DNA from: Pseudomonas putida NBRC 14164
GTDB lineage: Bacteria; Pseudomonadota; Gammaproteobacteria; Pseudomonadales; Pseudomonadaceae
DNA: 64,000 nt
Assembly: GCF_000412675.1 (NCBI RefSeq)
Contig: NC_021505.1
Coordinates: forward strand, 614,501-678,500
Direction: 5' to 3'
Both the position numbers and the translations under genes were made by a program. Below the pieces are notes generated by a model. It saw nothing but the letters and a program-made list of their open reading frames with translations. It searched no databases and was not told the DNA's origin. This document shows positions 37,977-46,025 of the stretch, one piece after another (the first letter of the stretch is position 1; each line of letters begins with the position of its first letter).

Positions 37977-39173
37977 ATGCTAACCGCTCAGCGTTTTATG
38001 ATGACCTCTGGAGAAAGATACGTCGTGCTGCTGGACGATGAATCGAATCTCCCGGACTTCAACACCAATCTTTTTTTGACTTCCCAAATCAGGAACGCCG
38101 ATAAGGCATACGCTACCTTACTTTCGGCTGCCTCCCATCTGCGTTTATTTTTCTGTTTCCTGATGGTGCGGCAGATAGACTTGCATGATCGCTATAAGTC
38201 AAAGCGTTTTCTTCTTGTGCACGAACTGGATGCGCTTCGCGACTTTTGTGCGATAAAGCATTATGGACTTATTAAGTCCAAGCGCGCGTGTGATGTTGAT
38301 CGAATGACTCTCTATGCTCGATTATCAACGATCGCTAAGTATTGTGATTGGTTGATTGGGCGTTATTTTGATTACGCTAATCCATCCCCCGAAGCAGCGG
38401 CCGACATGGTGTCGCATATCCGTGCGCGACGACCTAGAATCAGTGGTCGAGCGGGGCAGAAAGAAAAGGCTTTGTCATCATTTCAAGTCCAAGCGCTCGA
38501 TGCGGCAATTGCCCCTGAGAGTCCCGTGAATATATTTGAACCAGAGGTCCAGTTCCGGAACTATTTGATTATCCGCGTGATGAGCGAGCTAGGGATAAGG
38601 GCGGGTGAGCTGTTAGGGATTCGTTTAGATGACTTGGACTTCGGAGAAAATTTTGTTCGAATTGCACGGCGTCCTGATCAGGTCGATGATCCGCGATCTC
38701 GTCAACCGTTAGTCAAGACTCTAGCTCGTACTTTGCCCATGAGTAGCAGATTAGGCGCTGACCTTCATAAATACATCATTGGTGAGCGTCGAAAAATACC
38801 GAATTCTCGCAAATGTCCCTACTTGTTCATAACCCATAAATCGGGGCCGTCTCAGGGGCAGCCTTTGTCTATCGCTGGGTATCAGAAAGTTTGGCGAACG
38901 TTACAACAGTCCTCCTTGGCTCTAGCTCAAGTCCACGGGCATCGACTACGGCATACCTGGAATCAGGATTTTTCGGAGTATATGGATGCCTTGCCAAAAC
39001 CGCCATCCGAGGCAGAGCAAGAAAGCATTCGCTCCAAATTGATGGGGTGGAGGAAGGGCTCCGGTAGTGCGAAACACTATAACGAGCGGTTTGTTTCTAA
39101 GAAAGCCAACCAGGTTGGGATTGAGCTTCAGGAAAAGCTTCGCGATAAAGTCCGGAGGAAAAATGAAACCTAG
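37977..39173 (+). CDS. tyrosine recombinase 1 of the trio (TnpA/RitA-like)
   Basis: A 398-aa site-specific recombinase. Catalytic residues are visible: Arg208 in SELGIRAGELLGIR, the HxxR box HGHRLRHTW (His322, Arg325, His326), and the nucleophile Tyr368 in GSAKHYNERF. The N-terminal half is a helical core-binding domain. It resembles the first recombinase of Tn554-like or RIT elements. Only a weak Shine-Dalgarno precedes the ATG. The 3' end overlaps recombinase 2 by 11 bp. Codon use is AT-rich compared with the backbone. Confidence 0.88.
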   Translation: MLTAQRFMMTSGERYVVLLDDESNLPDFNTNLFLTSQIRNADKAYATLLSAASHLRLFFCFLMVRQIDLHDRYKSKRFLLVHELDALRDFCAIKHYGLIKSKRACDVDRMTLYARLSTIAKYCDWLIGRYFDYANPSPEAAADMVSHIRARRPRISGRAGQKEKALSSFQVQALDAAIAPESPVNIFEPEVQFRNYLIIRVMSELGIRAGELLGIRLDDLDFGENFVRIARRPDQVDDPRSRQPLVKTLARTLPMSSRLGADLHKYIIGERRKIPNSRKCPYLFITHKSGPSQGQPLSIAGYQKVWRTLQQSSLALAQVHGHRLRHTWNQDFSEYMDALPKPPSEAEQESIRSKLMGWRKGSGSAKHYNERFVSKKANQVGIELQEKLRDKVRRKNET

Positions 39174-40725
39174 GGCTGATTCGTTTGAGAGCAACCATTA
39201 TATAACCAAAAGTGGTTGCATATTTAACCTTGATTCCACGATCTGGCAATTGAATCGAAATTGCAGAGTTGATTTCTCTAAGTTTGTCGGGCTTGTGAGT
39301 GATGATGTTTTGTCTTCTTTTAAGGTCGTGATGTCCTATTATGCTAGAGATAATTCTCCGGCATATACGACGAACATATTTGAGAGATTTTTTCATCTGG
39401 TTGAATTTGCCGCAGGTCAGGAGATTACGGTTGACCTGTTAATTGATTACCGTGCCGCTTTGAGTGGGCGTATTTGGTACTTGACTTTCTTGAAGGCTTT
39501 GTTTGTTCGTTGGAAGAAGCTAGGTGTCGGTTTTGTTTCGGAGGACGTTGTTGGGTATTTTAAAGCTATGAAGTCCGTGGGTAATCCTAAAGGGGATGCG
39601 GTAAGGCGGCGCGACCCAATTAAAGGACCGTTTAGTGATATCGAGCTCTCTGGGTTATACGAAGTTCTCATCCAGGGTTATGAGTCTGGAGCGGTGAAGC
39701 TGGAATCCTTTGCGCTAACGCTGATCACCTTAGCACTAGGTAGTCGGCCCATTCAGATAACAGACCTGCGTTGTCTGGATTTGATTGTAGAAATAGACAA
39801 GAACGGGGAGCCAGTGTATGTCGTGATGATGCCCCGTGCAAAACAGAGAGGACAAGAGTTTCGAAAAAATCGTAAACGCCGTTCAATACCTGCTGACGTG
39901 TGGAATATTTTAAATAGGCAGAAGCAGCACGTTATTGAAAAAATAAAATCGCTGTGTTCAGAGTCAGTTCCTGAAGAGCTTTCAGAGAATTTTCCTCTCT
40001 TCCCTAATTGGGTGAATTTAAAAGATGGAGTGAATATTAACACGCTGCGCGAAGCTGTTTTTAGTGATGTTTTGCACCTAAGAGGGGCGTCGATGACAAC
40101 CCGTGTTAAGAATGCTGTTGCCGTCTTGAATGTGCAGTCGGAGCGAACGGGCAAGCCTCTTACTGTCTGCCCTAGGAGGTTTCGTTATACCGTTGCTACG
40201 CGGGCAGCCAGGGAAGGTTACGGACCATTAATCATAGCGGAGTTGCTCGATCACAATGATGTGCAGAGTGTCACCGTTTACACTGAGAATGTACCGGAAT
40301 ATGGGGCGAAGATTAGTGCGGCACTCGACCCAATGTTGGCGTCATACGCGAAAGCGTTCGCGGGAGTCTTAGTTAATTCTAAAAGCAATGCGCTAAGAGG
40401 TGATGATCAATCGGCGACGATACGTACGCACGATGGTAAACCTTCGGGGACTTGTGGGTATTATGGTTATTGTACTGCAAGCGTACCAGTGCCGTGTTAC
40501 ACATGTGCACATTTTCAGCCATGGCTAAATGGTCCTCATCAAACTGTGTATGACTATTTACTGTCAGAAAGAACCAGGATTCTGGAGGCAACAGGGGACG
40601 CAGCTATTGCTACATCTCTTGACCGATGCATGCTGGCCGTGGCAGAAGTGATCGAGCTCTGCAAAGCAAGGCAGGCGAATGCAAAAGATCATGAAGATCT
40701 GGTCATTGGTTCGGACCTTAAATAA
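39163..40725 (+). CDS. tyrosine recombinase 2 of the trio
   Basis: A 520-aa recombinase. The start is the ATG at 39163, with CGGAGG 5 nt upstream; in-frame codons further up lie within recombinase 1. Catalytic Arg195 is in LGSRPIQITDLR. The HxxR box reads PRRFRYTVATRAAREG, with Arg and Tyr in place of the usual His residues. Nucleophile Tyr373 is in SVTVYTENV. A C-terminal Cys-rich module (GTCGYYGYC, PCYTCAHF; Cys431, 437, 445, 448) probably binds zinc. Such substitutions and tails are usual in multi-recombinase elements. Confidence 0.85.
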   Translation: MKPRADSFESNHYITKSGCIFNLDSTIWQLNRNCRVDFSKFVGLVSDDVLSSFKVVMSYYARDNSPAYTTNIFERFFHLVEFAAGQEITVDLLIDYRAALSGRIWYLTFLKALFVRWKKLGVGFVSEDVVGYFKAMKSVGNPKGDAVRRRDPIKGPFSDIELSGLYEVLIQGYESGAVKLESFALTLITLALGSRPIQITDLRCLDLIVEIDKNGEPVYVVMMPRAKQRGQEFRKNRKRRSIPADVWNILNRQKQHVIEKIKSLCSESVPEELSENFPLFPNWVNLKDGVNINTLREAVFSDVLHLRGASMTTRVKNAVAVLNVQSERTGKPLTVCPRRFRYTVATRAAREGYGPLIIAELLDHNDVQSVTVYTENVPEYGAKISAALDPMLASYAKAFAGVLVNSKSNALRGDDQSATIRTHDGKPSGTCGYYGYCTASVPVPCYTCAHFQPWLNGPHQTVYDYLLSERTRILEATGDAAIATSLDRCMLAVAEVIELCKARQANAKDHEDLVIGSDLK

Positions 40726-40806
40726 ATATTAAGCAAATCAGATGCGCGGGAGCATTAGCTCGATAAATTTCATATCAATACACACCGCTATTTGTGGAGG
40801 CCAATA

Positions 40807-42792
40807 ATGCTTAGCGAGGCGTATGGGGTTGAGCTTGCCAGAGGTGATTGTCGAGCAAACTTAGACCGATTCGTTGAGAAAATGAAACTTCACGCCCAGC
40901 ATGTTGTAGACGATTGGGAATCCTGGTCGTGGCCTGGGATTCGTTTGAAAAAATTAAACTCCTCAAAAGGCCCTGATTTGCAAGAAGGGGAGCTACTAGA
41001 TGAGGGTTTTTTGCCTTTTGCCAAAGCATACTTGGTGTTCATGTTTTTGGAACGGAGAGGACCTACATTCTCCCAGTTGGGTATTATGTTCCGAGCTGTC
41101 GAGGCGGCGCTGTGTACACTCACAGGAACAGGTGATGTATCTAAGGTTTCCTTAGCAGTCTTGGATGAAGCAGCCTTGTTGCTGAAGGCGAATTTTTCTA
41201 AAGAAAGCGCCTATAACGCATCGAGATTATTGGCAACGTTAGCAAGTTTTCTAACTGATAATTTTTTTGTGGCGATTGACCTAAAAACTTGGCAGTCGCC
41301 CAATGGTGCCTCGGCTAAAAACATGAGGGCCACGGGGCGAAAGGGGGATCGTGCTCGTGAGAGCAAAATGCCGCGTAAAGAGGCACTTAATGCGTTAGGT
41401 GAGATTTTTAGCAGCAACCTTTCAAGTCCTAGAGATATTTTTACTACTTCGCTAGTGGCATTATTATTGTGTGCGCCATCTAGAGGTAACGAGATATTGG
41501 CCTTAACTGTAGACGCAGAGGTAGAAGAAGCGGACCTCAGCGGCAATATGCAGTATGGTTTTAGGTTTTACGCAAGTAAAGGGGCTGGGCCAATGATCAA
41601 ATGGATACCATCCTCAATGGTTCCATTGGCTAAAGAGGCTTTTTCTCGATTGGTGAAACTAAGCGAGCCCGGTCGTAAACTGGCGGAATATCTTGAGGGG
41701 CAACCACAAGGTTTTTATCGTCATTCCGCGTGTCCGAAAGTGATGAGTAATCTTTGGCTCAGTAATGTGCAGGCCGCGCAAGCACTTGGTATGGTCTCAG
41801 ATTGCAACAAACAAGCAAATGGATTTCTCACCATTAGAGGGTATTCGAGTGCCAATGAAGCATACACGTTGGATGACCTATGGGGGACTGTGCAGCAAGA
41901 TGACATTAACTTCCCGTGGTTTGATGAGGCTAAGGGTGTCAAGTTTAGTCAGTGCATCTGTACTTTACTTAAATATCAGTTGTCGTCAAGAGTGTGGACA
42001 AACCCTGTGGTTTTGGCGCGGCCGGCGTTGAAGACGTTAGCTGATGATTTGGGGGGGAGGAGTTTTCAGCGCCACGGCACTAGTATCTTTGAACGACATG
42101 GTTATAAAGGTGCCCAAGGCGAAAAGCTTAAGATGTCAAGCCATGCTGTCAGGCATCTACTCAATACGTTGGCAATCCGTGGCGGGCTTAGCGATTTTGA
42201 CCTGGCTCGCTGGTCGGGTCGCTTGAACGTCAAATCAAATAGGGACTATGATCATACTACAGATGAAGAAGTCATTGAACGAGTGCGGCAGCTGGGGCTT
42301 GTAAGTGCTGCTTTTCCACAGGCGGAGGTTAGGCCTCAATATGTACCGGTAGATGAAAGCGACTTTCCATTGAGAGCCATGGCAGCAATGCATGTCACCG
42401 AATATGGTTTCTGCTCACATAGTTTTTCTATCGAGCCGTGTCGTAAATTTAGAGATTGCATAAATTGTACTGAGCATGTTTGTATCAAGGGGCTTGCCTC
42501 GAACTATGAGCGAATTTTAAGGCGGCTCGATCAGTTAGAGTTGGTCCTAGAGAAAACTAAAGATGAGCAAGAGCCGGATGATTATGGTGCTGATCGTTGG
42601 ATTGTGCATACTGAAATGACCATTGATAGGTTGAAAGAACTGGTGTCTCTTATGAGTAATCCCAAATTGGTGGATGGAGCGGTCATTCGGTTGAAAGGAA
42701 ATGATTTTACTCAGCTTAGTCGGGTGATTAATCGATTAGACTCTGAGGGTATTGAGGGCTTGAACCATGGCGAAGCACCTGAAGGCCTCTGA
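40807..42792 (+). CDS. tyrosine recombinase 3 of the trio (TnpB-like, large)
   Basis: A 661-aa recombinase, the size of Tn554 TnpB. GGAGG lies 7 nt before the ATG. Catalytic Arg226 is in CAPSRGNEI, the H/R box is SSHAVRHLLNTLAIRGG (His446, Arg449, His450), and Tyr481 is in RDYDHTT. Near the C-terminus EYGFCSHSFSIEPCRKFRDC and INCTEHVC hold at least five cysteines, a likely zinc-binding module like that of recombinase 2. A coiled-coil follows. The gene overlaps the small fourth gene by 26 bp. Confidence 0.85.
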   Translation: MLSEAYGVELARGDCRANLDRFVEKMKLHAQHVVDDWESWSWPGIRLKKLNSSKGPDLQEGELLDEGFLPFAKAYLVFMFLERRGPTFSQLGIMFRAVEAALCTLTGTGDVSKVSLAVLDEAALLLKANFSKESAYNASRLLATLASFLTDNFFVAIDLKTWQSPNGASAKNMRATGRKGDRARESKMPRKEALNALGEIFSSNLSSPRDIFTTSLVALLLCAPSRGNEILALTVDAEVEEADLSGNMQYGFRFYASKGAGPMIKWIPSSMVPLAKEAFSRLVKLSEPGRKLAEYLEGQPQGFYRHSACPKVMSNLWLSNVQAAQALGMVSDCNKQANGFLTIRGYSSANEAYTLDDLWGTVQQDDINFPWFDEAKGVKFSQCICTLLKYQLSSRVWTNPVVLARPALKTLADDLGGRSFQRHGTSIFERHGYKGAQGEKLKMSSHAVRHLLNTLAIRGGLSDFDLARWSGRLNVKSNRDYDHTTDEEVIERVRQLGLVSAAFPQAEVRPQYVPVDESDFPLRAMAAMHVTEYGFCSHSFSIEPCRKFRDCINCTEHVCIKGLASNYERILRRLDQLELVLEKTKDEQEPDDYGADRWIVHTEMTIDRLKELVSLMSNPKLVDGAVIRLKGNDFTQLSRVINRLDSEGIEGLNHGEAPEGL

Positions 42793-43177
42793 TGTGGCCG
42801 CAATTGTAAATGTGCTGCATGGTTGGAAGCGTGCTCGTCTCACTTGGGACGAACTTTGTGACGAAGTTAAATGTTTGGTGGGCAAGCGTCCAACCAGGCA
42901 GTCCCTTAATCATCATCCTGAGATAGTAAGCGCATTCACATCGAAGAAAGCTGAGCTAAAAGTCGCAGGACCCAAATTAAGAACCCCCTCCAGCTTAGCT
43001 TTTGCGGCGCAGCGTATCCACAATCTCGAAAGCCAGGTCAAAGATTTGCAGCGCAGAAATTCGTTATTATTGGAGTATTTGACTCTGCTCCAATATAATG
43101 CATACAAGAATGGCTTAACTGAAGAGGTGATTACTGCTCCCCTTCCGTCCATTGATCGTGATCGTTCGGAAGCTTGA
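42767..43177 (+). CDS. small accessory protein of the recombinase module (TnpC-like)
   Basis: A 136-aa protein starting inside the end of recombinase 3, so it is translationally coupled. The first half is helical and basic (VLHGWKRARLTWDELCDEVKCLVGKRPTRQSLNHHPEI), the second is a coiled-coil (FAAQRIHNLESQVKDLQRRNSLLLEYLTLLQYNAY). Size, position and coiled-coil match TnpC of Tn554-like elements, which influences excision and orientation. The assignment is by architecture; a small DNA-binding partner of other kind is possible. Confidence 0.7.
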   Translation: MAKHLKASDVAAIVNVLHGWKRARLTWDELCDEVKCLVGKRPTRQSLNHHPEIVSAFTSKKAELKVAGPKLRTPSSLAFAAQRIHNLESQVKDLQRRNSLLLEYLTLLQYNAYKNGLTEEVITAPLPSIDRDRSEA

Positions 43178-43256
43178 GCAACTGCAACGGTGGCTCGCTC
43201 CCTATGAGCCATGAGGGGCTATATATGGCTGTCGAGTTAAATGGAGGCTAAAACAA

Positions 43257-43694
43257 ATGCTTAGTAGGCAGCTCAGTGTAGTACTGGCTGGCGTTAAGAC
43301 TGAGGAGCTTAGTCAGCTGGAACTTGTATTGCTCATAAAAAAAGGATTTGCATTAGGTTCTCTGAAAGCGATGCTCGAAATGTCTACGCTTTATTCTTCG
43401 AGGCAGATCTTGACGCGAATTATGGGGAAATCGATTCGTACGCTTCGCCGTATGGAGGCGCAAAAAGGAGTTGTGCTCCTAAATGAATATCAGAGTGCGG
43501 TCGCCCTCCAATACGCACTGGCGCTTGAGCGCGCCACTTCTACCTTCGGCACGCAACGATTGGCAGAAAATTGGCTTGAAAAGCCTTGTAGTCAACTCTC
43601 AGGCGAAATTCCGCTAGAGATGCTCGGAAATTTATGGGGATACCGGTTGGTTGTGAGCTATTTGGATCGGGTTGTTTTGGGGGTTTATCAGTAA
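43257..43694 (+). CDS. orphan Xre/MbcA/ParS-type antitoxin (DUF2384)
   Basis: A 145-aa protein. The N-terminal half is HTH-like (IKKGFALGSLKAMLEMSTLYSSRQILTRIMGKSIRTLRRM), and the C-terminus is the toxin-binding domain: AENWLEKPCSQLSGEIPLEMLGNLWGYRLVVSYLDRVVLGVY. These antitoxins normally precede a RES-domain NAD-degrading toxin gene by a few bases. No RES ORF follows; the next genes lie on the opposite strand. TGGAGG is 8 nt upstream of the ATG. It may be a relic, an anti-addiction protein or a regulator of the island. Confidence 0.8.
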   Translation: MLSRQLSVVLAGVKTEELSQLELVLLIKKGFALGSLKAMLEMSTLYSSRQILTRIMGKSIRTLRRMEAQKGVVLLNEYQSAVALQYALALERATSTFGTQRLAENWLEKPCSQLSGEIPLEMLGNLWGYRLVVSYLDRVVLGVYQ

Positions 43695-43745
43695 GCAGGT
43701 AGACAGATACTCGCCCCTGAGCCTCCATTTGAGTTTGGGAGCGAG

Positions 43746-44051
43746 TCAGCGGCCATCAAGGAAAAAATCATCTCGAGCAGCCAGCCCGAAATCTTTCTGC
43801 AGCTGTCGCGGGTCCTCCTCAAACATATTGGCCGTGCGCCGCTCTTGCTTGAGGTAGGCGATGGTCGCGAAGAAGCACATTTCGCAGAGGTGCACCTCAT
43901 AGCGTTCGCCATCGTGCAGCGCGCCGTAGCTCCACTGGGCCTGCAGCGTCCCATATTGTAGATTTTCGCTTTCCAGTCGAGTGGAGGCATCGCAGACGTC
44001 GCAGCGTATGTCGGTTACGACTTCAGTCGCTATCTGGGTAGTGATTTTCAT
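43746..44051 (-). CDS. small zinc-ribbon-like hypothetical protein
   Basis: A 101-aa protein with two CxxC pairs, RCDVC and LCEMC, about 38 residues apart, forming a probable zinc ribbon. In between, YGTLQAQWSYGALHDGERYEVHLC resembles a small protein family I have seen in Pseudomonas and mobile elements but cannot name by function. Overlaps the upstream 117-aa gene by 29 bp on the same strand, so the two are co-transcribed. Confidence 0.65.
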   Translation of the reverse strand: MKITTQIATEVVTDIRCDVCDASTRLESENLQYGTLQAQWSYGALHDGERYEVHLCEMCFFATIAYLKQERRTANMFEEDPRQLQKDFGLAARDDFFLDGR

Positions 44052-44376
44052 TCCGAATAAGCCTCTGTATTTCGAGCATTAAATGTTGGCTCCAGCAGTA
44101 TTCTTGTGGCGAGAACCGTCCCTTCGGACCGAATAGCAGATGCGCCGTAAAGTGTTCCAGGTACCTTATGGCTTCTTCTTGGACATTGCGCTCGTAGTAG
44201 GCACGTCGGAAAAGCGGGACTTTTGCTCGATTTTTCAGGCACAGCACCACCAGTTCCGCCAACAGATAACCTCGTACGTCGTACAGAGCGTCAACCGCTC
44301 TTAACACTGTTGAGTAGCAATTACAGAAAACAGGCAGTTGGTTGGGGAGACTCCGAGCTGCTAGCTGGCTGCTCAT
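44023..44376 (-). CDS. hypothetical protein, first gene of small leftward pair
   Basis: A 117-aa, mostly helical protein without recognised domain. RAVDALYDVRGYLLAELVVLCLKNRAKVPLFRRAYYER and FTAHLLFGPKGRFSPQEYCWSQHLMLEIQRLI are the most structured parts. No signal or membrane segment. The gene overlaps the zinc-ribbon gene. Function unknown; located between the antitoxin and an IS fragment inside the island. Confidence 0.55.
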   Translation of the reverse strand: MSSQLAARSLPNQLPVFCNCYSTVLRAVDALYDVRGYLLAELVVLCLKNRAKVPLFRRAYYERNVQEEAIRYLEHFTAHLLFGPKGRFSPQEYCWSQHLMLEIQRLIRNENHYPDSD

Positions 44377-44671
44377 CTTAGATTCCTTGAGGCCTCATTT
44401 TGCAGTTGCTTCACGAATTGGAGGCTTCGAATGTTGCCTAGGCCCGTGGCGAAGTGCATTCAATAACTGCATATATATCAAGTGCGTGAGGTTTTTGACC
44501 GTGCTGAACCCTGGTGCAGAGTTTGTGTTTGGGTCATTTTTCTGCATGGCCTCGCCTTGGTTTTTTTCTCTGTCGCGGCTAGCACCTTGTCTGGTGCGAA
44601 TCTCAGCATTGCTTTCGGTGCGACACCGCCTAGGGGAGGATAATCGTTCAGCTTCCACTCGAAAAGATCGC

Positions 44672-45040
44672 ATTGCGCATGAGGTGACGAAGGGCGGTCA
44701 TGATCGCGGCCAGTTGAGCAACATGGCCAAGCTAGCACGTGACCAAATCGGTGCTGAATCGCTGACTGTCGTTGCCGACCGGGGCTATTACACAGGCACG
44801 GAAATCGTTGCATGTGAGCAAGCTGAAATCTCACCCTTCGTACTGAAGCTACTGACCTCTAGCAGCAAAGCCGAAGATCGATTTGGCAAGCAGGATTTCC
44901 TGTACGTCTCGACATTGGATGAGTATCGATGCCTTGTGGGCAATTACTGACCAAGCGTTACTCAACATGGAAAGACGGGATGCTGATGCATGTTTATTGG
45001 TTCTCGGGCTGCCAGTCCTGCGCAATGTACAACGGGTAAA
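44672..45040 (+). pseudogene. IS1182-family transposase fragment (3' half, frameshifted)
   Basis: Translation from 44672 gives AHEVTKGGHDRGQLSNMAKL and DQIGAESLTVVADRGYYTGTE, the central part of the IS1182 DDE domain. The frame breaks at about 44937 (stop TGA), but shifting frame restores QLLTKRYSTWKDGMLMHVYW and FSGCQSCAMYNG. Both ends are missing. It has the same orientation as the longer remnant at 47.5-48.8 kb. Confidence 0.85.
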
Positions 45041-45123
45041 GCCGCGAGCGCGGCAGATGAAAAAACTCCAGGCCGAAGCGAAGGTGGCAGATGATGCGCT
45101 TGATGGGCTGCTCCAGGTGGAGC

Positions 45124-45366
45124 TTAGCTGCTGGGGATGAGTGACGGCAAAAGCTGCTGAGGAGGGCAATTTAGCTGATGAGCAATCCGATAAAGCTTCT
45201 CGATGGTTAGATTCACCTCACCTCTCTCAATCCGACCGATGTAGCTTCGATCCATCTGGCACGCAAAGGCTAAAGCATCCTGAGAAATTCCTGCCAAAAG
45301 TCTCTGCTCCCGGACATTCCGTCCCAGAGCCCTTGCCAGTGTCTGCATATCCGCCTCGGTGTACAT
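45124..45366 (-). CDS. XRE-family regulator resembling restriction-modification C proteins
   Basis: An 80-aa helix-turn-helix protein consisting of little more than the DNA-binding domain: LGRNVREQRLLAGISQDALAFACQMDRSYIGRIERGEVNLTIEKLYRIAHQLNCPPQQLL. This length and pattern are those of the controller (C) proteins of R-M systems and of small XRE autoregulators. An upstream start at 45393 is also possible. It is divergent from the winged-helix/helicase operon across 83 bp that contain a perfect palindrome, which it probably binds. Confidence 0.8.
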   Translation of the reverse strand: MYTEADMQTLARALGRNVREQRLLAGISQDALAFACQMDRSYIGRIERGEVNLTIEKLYRIAHQLNCPPQQLLPSLIPSS

Positions 45367-45384
45367 GAGGCGGACTATCAGCGT

Positions 45385-45416
45385 TTGCGGCATGCTCTGC
45401 GACGGATTATAATCCG
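45385..45416 (+). promoter_or_regulatory. promoter with embedded palindromic operator of the helicase module
   Basis: CGGATTATAATCCG (45403-45416) is a perfect 14-bp palindrome. It contains a perfect -10 (TATAAT, 45408-45413) preceded with 17-bp spacing by TTGCGG (45385-45390) as -35. It lies 33 bp before the winged-helix gene ATG. Because the site is symmetric, it also holds TATAAT on the other strand. Occupancy by the XRE protein would block the rightward promoter. Confidence 0.6.
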
Positions 45417-45449
45417 CAATTGTCGTAGTAAGGCTAGCCAGGTGCCCGT

Positions 45450-46025
45450 ATGAAATCGCCTTCCTTCTCTCTTGACAGGCGCATCCACGAGCTTCTGCAA
45501 AAAGCCGAGTTTGAGCGGTTCACCCCTCGTAGCCTGCGGGATGCATACGCTAGTGCTTATGCCGTCCCAAGGGAATTGGCTTCGGACTTGCGCCGCTACA
45601 TCTTCAGGCAGCTGATTCGTCTACAGCGAGTAGGCTGGATCACTCGTGATCCAGAGAAGAAAGGTCGTGACCAAGTCTACCACCTTGCAAATCTCCCTTC
45701 ATCGGTGAGCCTTCTCTTAGTCGAAGAGGGTTACCTTAGTACTGCAGCTACTAACCAGCTAAATAACGACATGTCTAAGACTTGTCGGGACGATGTACCG
45801 GACGCTCGAACAACCCAGAATTTACAGGGAATGGTAAAAGAGGCACGCTTGGACTTCCTAACTTCAATGGGGGAGGCTGAGCGTTATAAACAGTTGCTCG
45901 ACGATATGCCTCATCTCCAGCCTAAGCTGGAAAATGACTATATTGAGGCAAGAGATCGAAGCTCTCGTCTACTTGGTCATCTTCGAGCTATGGAAAAAAC
46001 TTTGAAAAAATTGGGGATCGGATGA
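45450..46025 (+). CDS. winged-helix/coiled-coil protein, partner of the SF2 helicase
   Basis: A 191-aa protein of unknown function. Residues about 10-80 look like a winged helix (FERFTPRSLRDAYASAYAV, LRRYIFRQLIRLQRVGWITRD, DQVYHLA). The C-terminal about 70 residues are strongly charged and helical (ERYKQLLDDMPHLQPKLENDYIEARDRSSRLLGHLRAMEKTLKKL), a probable coiled-coil. No nuclease or methyltransferase motif is seen. The stop overlaps the helicase start by 4 nt, implying a complex or sequential action. It could be a DNA- or RNA-sensing subunit. Confidence 0.65.
   Translation: MKSPSFSLDRRIHELLQKAEFERFTPRSLRDAYASAYAVPRELASDLRRYIFRQLIRLQRVGWITRDPEKKGRDQVYHLANLPSSVSLLLVEEGYLSTAATNQLNNDMSKTCRDDVPDARTTQNLQGMVKEARLDFLTSMGEAERYKQLLDDMPHLQPKLENDYIEARDRSSRLLGHLRAMEKTLKKLGIG

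Noticed and set aside
43695..43745. RES-domain toxin expected after the MbcA/ParS antitoxin
   Set aside because: Only 50 bp separate the antitoxin from genes on the other strand, and neither of those small proteins shows RES motifs.
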